DNA of 16,886 nt, taken from positions 1 through 16,886 of the forward strand of contig CANHON010000052.1 in NCBI GenBank assembly GCA_947462115.1, given 5' to 3'. Every line of letters begins with the position of its first letter. Position 1 is the stretch's first letter. The DNA is from Deltaproteobacteria bacterium (lineage in GTDB: Bacteria; Myxococcota_A; UBA796; UBA2385). Made by a program: the position numbers and the translations under genes. Below, piece after piece: positions 13,256-16,886 of the stretch. The notes below the pieces were generated by a model. It worked only from the letters and a program-made list of their open reading frames with translations, was not told the origin of the DNA and searched no databases.

Positions 13256-15205
13256 TCAGCCGCCGGGGTTGGTCGGCGAGCAGGGGGCTTCACCGCAAAA
13301 ATGCAGGATGACGCCCGGGTCTTCAGGGTCGAGGAAGCGGAGCACCTGGGCCGCCTGCCCGGGGAAGTGCCGCGGGACGCCGTGGGCCCCGGTGCGCGGC
13401 GCGGGGCGGTTTCCGGGCGGCGGCAGGCCGAGCCCGGGGTCGAGCTGCACCCAGCCGGCGCCGACCGCGGGCAGCGCCGCCGCCGGCAGGTCGGGCGGAG
13501 CCAGCACCGCGGGGCCGAGCAGCGGCAGGCCGGCGCCCCGCATGAGCAGCTCGGTGGTCAGGTTCGGCACTTGGTCGTCCCCCACCGCCTCTTGGAACAG
13601 CACCGACCGCCCCGCCAGGGCCTCGGCCTCGATCGCCGGGTCTGCGGGATCCCAGAACAGCTGACTGGCGGCGTAGAGGCGCTGGCGGTCGCTGGCGCTC
13701 GGGACCCCGGAGGTGACCAGCAGCTCAAACTGGGGCCAGTTGGAGCTGCGCTCCAGCATGGTCGACCACGAGGCGCCGCCGACGTGCAGCACCGCCGCGT
13801 CCACCTCGACCCCCTGGGCGAGCATGGCCGCGCCCTCGATGCTGCCCAAAGAGATGCCGTAGTAGAACAGCTGATCGCGGTTGACGATGACCTCCCCGGC
13901 GTCATTTTGGAAGATCGGGTCCTCCAATAGGCCGCCCTCGCGCACCAAGCGCACCAGCGCGGCTTGGTTGGCGATGCCCTGCACCAGCTTGTCGGTGAGC
14001 TCGGGCAGCCGGCCGAAGTCGCTCCCCACGCCGACGGCCACCGGCAGGTCGGTGAAGGTCAGGCCCCGCATGCGGGTGCCCACCACCACCGCCCCCGCGG
14101 CGTCCGCCAGGGCCACCACAGCGCTGGGATCGTCGGGCTGGCCCAGGTAGTCGCTGGGCTGGCTGAAGATCCCGTGCCCAAACATCCACACCGGGGCGGT
14201 GCCCGCCGGCCGACGTCGGGCGCCCTCGGTGACCAGCACCATCAGGTAGGCCTCGACCTGGCCGGTGGGCCGCGGCCGCCCGTCGGCGTCGAGGTCCAGC
14301 CAGCGATCGTCCAGCAGCAGGTCCACGGTGCTGAACCGGCCCTCGGCCCGCCGCCACTGCCGCTCGGGCAAAGGATCGCCGAGATCGACGTCAGCGAAGC
14401 GATCCCAGGCCCAGGCCTCCGGGACGCCGACCGACTCCAGCGCCCCGCGCAGGGGCGCGGCGCCGTCCCCGACCGGGAAGGAGAAGGCCAGCCGTACGCT
14501 GTCCTCGGTCAACGCGGGGTTGAGCTCCAGCAGCCGATCCACCAGGGCCGGCACCAAGGGCCCGCTGCGGGGCGCGCCCTCCACCGCTTCGCCGGCGAGC
14601 GCCGCCTCAAACCACTGTGGTCGGGGAAGCGGGCCCGAGGCGCCCGGCTCACCTTCGGCGACCCGCACCTGATCGGTGATCAGCACGCCGATCTCAGCGC
14701 CCACCGGCAACGGGCGCAAGGGCCGGATGAGCAGCGTGGGCCGCAGGTCTTCCGGCAGCGCGGCGGGGCTCAGCGGCCAGCCGAGATCGAGCTCGGCCAT
14801 GCAGGGGATGGCCTGCCCGAGGCTCAAGTCCCAGAGCTGCACGCTGCCATCCGCCCGGACGGCCTCGGCGGTGGGCAAGGACGCCGGGTCAATGGCCACC
14901 GGCAGCGGCACCACGGCCGTCTGCACCCGGCTGAAACCCCGGCGCCAGGCCACCCGCTCCACCGGAAAGGGGGTGCCGTCCAGCGCCGCCGGGAGCGCCG
15001 CCACCGACAGGTCGAGCTGACCATCGGCGCCGACCAGCTCCGACGAGGGGAAGGGCCAGCGCGGATCCCGCAGGGCGCGCGCGTCGGGGTCGGTCCCCGC
15101 CTTGCGGGGTTCGGCCGCGCAGCCGACGCTGAGCACCGCGAGCCCGCCCAGGGAGGCGACGGGCTGCGGGGAACGGCGCGCTGGGCGGGTCAGAGGGGCA
15201 GGCAT
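13256..15205 (-). CDS. Secreted alpha/beta-hydrolase lipoprotein (bacterial lipase/esterase-like)
   Basis: This 649-residue protein starts with an Arg-containing n-region and a hydrophobic segment ending at C29, a plausible though atypical lipidation site (SVGC). The N-terminal half begins with PFPSSEL near 51-57 and contains AALDGTPF at 73-80, reminiscent of the N-terminal domain of bacterial virulence-factor lipases such as VolA. The C-terminal half is an alpha/beta-hydrolase: GHG at 343-345 is a likely oxyanion-hole element, and GISLG at 450-454 (preceded by YY) is the nucleophile elbow with S452. D543 or D544 in GDDQVP is a candidate acid, and H609 or H613 a candidate histidine. It probably hydrolyses lipids or esters at the cell surface; the substrate is unknown. 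It begins 26 bp after the ALDH-like stop and ends 10 bp before tetR. The ribosome binding site at 15205 is weak. Confidence 0.8.
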   Translation of the reverse strand: MPAPLTRPARRSPQPVASLGGLAVLSVGCAAEPRKAGTDPDARALRDPRWPFPSSELVGADGQLDLSVAALPAALDGTPFPVERVAWRRGFSRVQTAVVPLPVAIDPASLPTAEAVRADGSVQLWDLSLGQAIPCMAELDLGWPLSPAALPEDLRPTLLIRPLRPLPVGAEIGVLITDQVRVAEGEPGASGPLPRPQWFEAALAGEAVEGAPRSGPLVPALVDRLLELNPALTEDSVRLAFSFPVGDGAAPLRGALESVGVPEAWAWDRFADVDLGDPLPERQWRRAEGRFSTVDLLLDDRWLDLDADGRPRPTGQVEAYLMVLVTEGARRRPAGTAPVWMFGHGIFSQPSDYLGQPDDPSAVVALADAAGAVVVGTRMRGLTFTDLPVAVGVGSDFGRLPELTDKLVQGIANQAALVRLVREGGLLEDPIFQNDAGEVIVNRDQLFYYGISLGSIEGAAMLAQGVEVDAAVLHVGGASWSTMLERSSNWPQFELLVTSGVPSASDRQRLYAASQLFWDPADPAIEAEALAGRSVLFQEAVGDDQVPNLTTELLMRGAGLPLLGPAVLAPPDLPAAALPAVGAGWVQLDPGLGLPPPGNRPAPRTGAHGVPRHFPGQAAQVLRFLDPEDPGVILHFCGEAPCSPTNPGG

Positions 15206-15231
15206 GCCCAGAGCCTAATCGCCGGAGCTGC

Positions 15232-16512
15232 TCAGGCGGACGCCCGCGCTGCGTGGGGGCTCTCCGCGCTCAGCGGGCGGGCGACCGGGGCCCGGACGCG
15301 GGTGAACACCCGCTGCAGGGACAGGGGCCCGCGGTGCACCTCATTGCCCCACCAGAGCCGATCGTCGGGGCCCGGTGCGGCCGGCCGGTCGGCCAGGTCT
15401 GCCCCGCGCTCCGCCCCGCCGCCGCCGACGCTCAGGCGTCCAAAAGCGCGGGCCGCGGCCATCAGCCCGGTCGGGCCGATCCCAAAGGTGGCGCAAGCGC
15501 CGCCCGGCGCGCCGAGCATGGTGCAGAGCTCGGCCTCGTCGGCGAAGGGCACCACCGCGAGCACCGGCCCCGGCTTCACCGCCGTCACGATGGCGAGGTC
15601 CGACGCGCAGCCGCTCACCACCGTCGGGTAGAGCACCGGCTCCCGCTCCTCGCCGAAGCGCCGGAAGTCCAGCCCCACGTCGAGGCTCGCGCCAGCGTCT
15701 TCGGCGGCGTCCAGCATCTCGAGCAGCGCCGCGCGATCTGCCTCCGAGCGCAGCGGGCTGACCATGGCCTCGGGGTCGTGCGGGTCCTCAACCGTCCGCA
15801 CGGCGGCCTCGGCGCAGATGGCCTCGACGAAGGCGTCGTGAAGGCGCTGATGGACGTAGACCCGGCCGATCCCCGCGCGCTCGCCCCCGCCCAGGCGGAA
15901 GGCCGCGCTGGCCACCGCCACCGCCGCGGCGAGGTCGCCCCCGGCGCCCAACAGCACCGCGTCGTTGGCGGCCCGCTCCCAGACCAGCGGCTGGCCGCTC
16001 GCGCGCACCGCGGCCTCTTGGTCCTCGAGGGCCGGCAGCGCCCCGCCCACCCAGAGGGCGTGGCAGTAGGGGTCCAAGCGGGTGCGCTGCACGAAGGCCG
16101 CCGGCTCCATCGCGCTGAAAATGACGCCAGGCAGGCAGCGCTCGGCGAGGGAGGCGAGGCGCAGCGCGGTGCGCTGGAGGGACGGACAGAGGTTCACCAC
16201 CACCTGTGGGCAGCCCGCCATCACCGCCGCGGGCATCACCCGGCAGAGGTCGGTGAGCGCCGCGCGGGCCTCCACTTGGATCGCGACCGCGCCGGTGGCC
16301 CGACGTTCACCGGATCGTACCGCGGGATCGACCGCCTCGGGCCGCTCCCAGGCCCCGAGGGCCGCCATCGCCGCCGGGAGCTGCTCCGTGCGGAGCTCCC
16401 CCAGCGCGAGGTCAAGGTCTTCGGAGAGCTCCGAACACAGCTCCTCAGCCTGCGCCGCGAGGGCGAGCGAGAAGCGGCGGAGGGCCATGCTGCGCTTTTG
16501 TAGGTGGCTCAT
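15232..16512 (-). CDS. Aldehyde dehydrogenase-fold protein with degenerate active site
   Basis: This 426-residue protein follows the ALDH superfamily layout: an N-terminal helical part (about 1-55), a Rossmann-like part with MAGCPQVVVN at 98-107 and LPGVIFSA at 127-134, the E179 segment, FRLGGGERAGIGRVYVH at 205-221, YPTVVSG at 295-301, GPVLAVVPF at 315-323 and a GRLSVGG segment at 358-364. Aligned to the usual F-x-x-x-G-Q-x-C-x-A-x-x-R pattern, the catalytic cysteine is R212. The NAD-binding lysine after VV is N107, and the glutamate of the E-x-FGPV motif is lost (VKPGPV). E179, matching the general-base glutamate, remains. It is shorter than typical ALDHs of about 480-500. It is therefore probably not a working aldehyde dehydrogenase and may be structural or regulatory. 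The start is uncertain: no ribosome binding site is seen at 16512 or at the alternative ATG at 16488. Confidence 0.75.
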   Translation of the reverse strand: MSHLQKRSMALRRFSLALAAQAEELCSELSEDLDLALGELRTEQLPAAMAALGAWERPEAVDPAVRSGERRATGAVAIQVEARAALTDLCRVMPAAVMAGCPQVVVNLCPSLQRTALRLASLAERCLPGVIFSAMEPAAFVQRTRLDPYCHALWVGGALPALEDQEAAVRASGQPLVWERAANDAVLLGAGGDLAAAVAVASAAFRLGGGERAGIGRVYVHQRLHDAFVEAICAEAAVRTVEDPHDPEAMVSPLRSEADRAALLEMLDAAEDAGASLDVGLDFRRFGEEREPVLYPTVVSGCASDLAIVTAVKPGPVLAVVPFADEAELCTMLGAPGGACATFGIGPTGLMAAARAFGRLSVGGGGAERGADLADRPAAPGPDDRLWWGNEVHRGPLSLQRVFTRVRAPVARPLSAESPHAARASA

Positions 16513-16581
16513 GCACCGGAGGACGGATCGGCGCGGCCCGGGCTTGAGCGGCGCGGAGGCCCGAAGTCCGCTGCGGAGCGA

Positions 16582-16886
16582 TCAGTCCCCGAGCAGGGGC
16601 GCGGGCCGGAAGGCGGGGCAGCCGCGCAGCCGCGCCCAGAGGCCGGCTTCGGCGAAGGCCTGGTAGTGCGCCAGCTTCCACTCCAGCTCGCGGAGGCGGG
16701 CCTCGGCCGCGCCGGCCAGGCCCTTCCAGTCGCGGCACTCGCCCTCGGCCGCTAGGGCGCGCGCGCGCATCTCGCCGAAGAGGGCCTCTTGTTCGGCCCG
16801 AAGGCGTCGCTCCTCGTGCAGCTCGCGGCGCAGGCGAAGGTTCTCGGTTTCGAGCAGCAGGGCCTCGAGATCACCCCCGGCGCTGC
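16582..16886 (-). CDS. C-terminal part of a coiled-coil protein (runs off the window)
   Basis: The minus-strand frame is open from the window edge to TGA at 16582-16584, giving at least 100 residues; the start lies outside. The first 70 or so residues are strongly helical, rich in Glu, Arg, Leu and Ala with a heptad-like spacing of leucines (LETENLRLRREL and similar), as in a coiled coil. The end is a short Pro-containing tail (LRGCPAFRPAPLLGD). I recognise no family. It lies 69 bp upstream of the ALDH-like gene on the same strand and is likely the first visible gene of that operon, but no function can be given. Confidence 0.6.
   Translation of the reverse strand, partial: SAGGDLEALLLETENLRLRRELHEERRLRAEQEALFGEMRARALAAEGECRDWKGLAGAAEARLRELEWKLAHYQAFAEAGLWARLRGCPAFRPAPLLGD

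Noticed and set aside
13246..13293. N-terminal extension of the TetR protein by 16 residues
   Set aside because: It would overlap the hydrolase C-terminus; the start at 13245 has a strong ribosome binding site and a normal TetR N-terminus.
13964..15631. A 555-codon plus-strand frame opposite the hydrolase and ALDH-like genes
   Set aside because: It spans the boundary of two well-supported minus-strand genes and shows no recognisable domain.

Overview
The window is very GC-rich DNA, with G or C in nearly every third codon position, and reads as a piece of bacterial chromosome, most likely from a myxobacterium-like organism (Myxococcota). The clues are inferential: lipoproteins built from Ig-like, fibronectin-III-like and MopE-like metal-binding modules, an OmpA protein with thrombospondin-3-type calcium repeats, large secreted hydrolases, and no mobile-element, phage or CRISPR signature. 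No rRNA or tRNA gene was seen.

Layout. (1) 197-2405, minus strand: a predicted outer-membrane beta-barrel protein preceded by a SAM-dependent methyltransferase with an N-terminal double-CxxC motif. (2) 2511-7328, plus strand: an 815-residue modular lipoprotein (Ig-like/FN3-like repeats of exactly 190 residues, a MopE-like acidic segment, a C-terminal fibrinogen-like domain), then an oversized POT-type (proton-dependent oligopeptide) transporter with two extra hydrophobic insertions. (3) 7329-8588: a roughly 500-bp non-coding leader, two tandem HU-like DNA-binding proteins about 77% identical to each other, and a hairpin terminator. (4) 8707-12683, plus strand: an OmpA-family peptidoglycan-binding protein with five 33-residue calcium-binding repeats, whose stop codon overlaps the start codon of the helicase gene hrpB. 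(5) 16886-12637, minus strand: a coiled-coil protein entering from the right edge, an aldehyde-dehydrogenase-fold protein lacking the catalytic cysteine, a secreted alpha/beta-hydrolase lipoprotein and a TetR regulator, closely packed and probably one operon. Its last gene overlaps the end of hrpB tail to tail.

How the genes fit together. Much of the window concerns the cell envelope: a beta-barrel, two lipoproteins, an OmpA-type anchor and a peptide-type transporter. The HU pair and HrpB are nucleic-acid proteins. The right-hand operon joins a putative lipase/esterase and an apparently non-catalytic ALDH homologue to a TetR regulator that may control them. The least ordinary items are the degenerate ALDH, the 190-residue supermodule with a fibrinogen-like cap, and the enlarged POT transporter. 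I found no clearly new multi-gene system such as a defence island or biosynthetic cluster.
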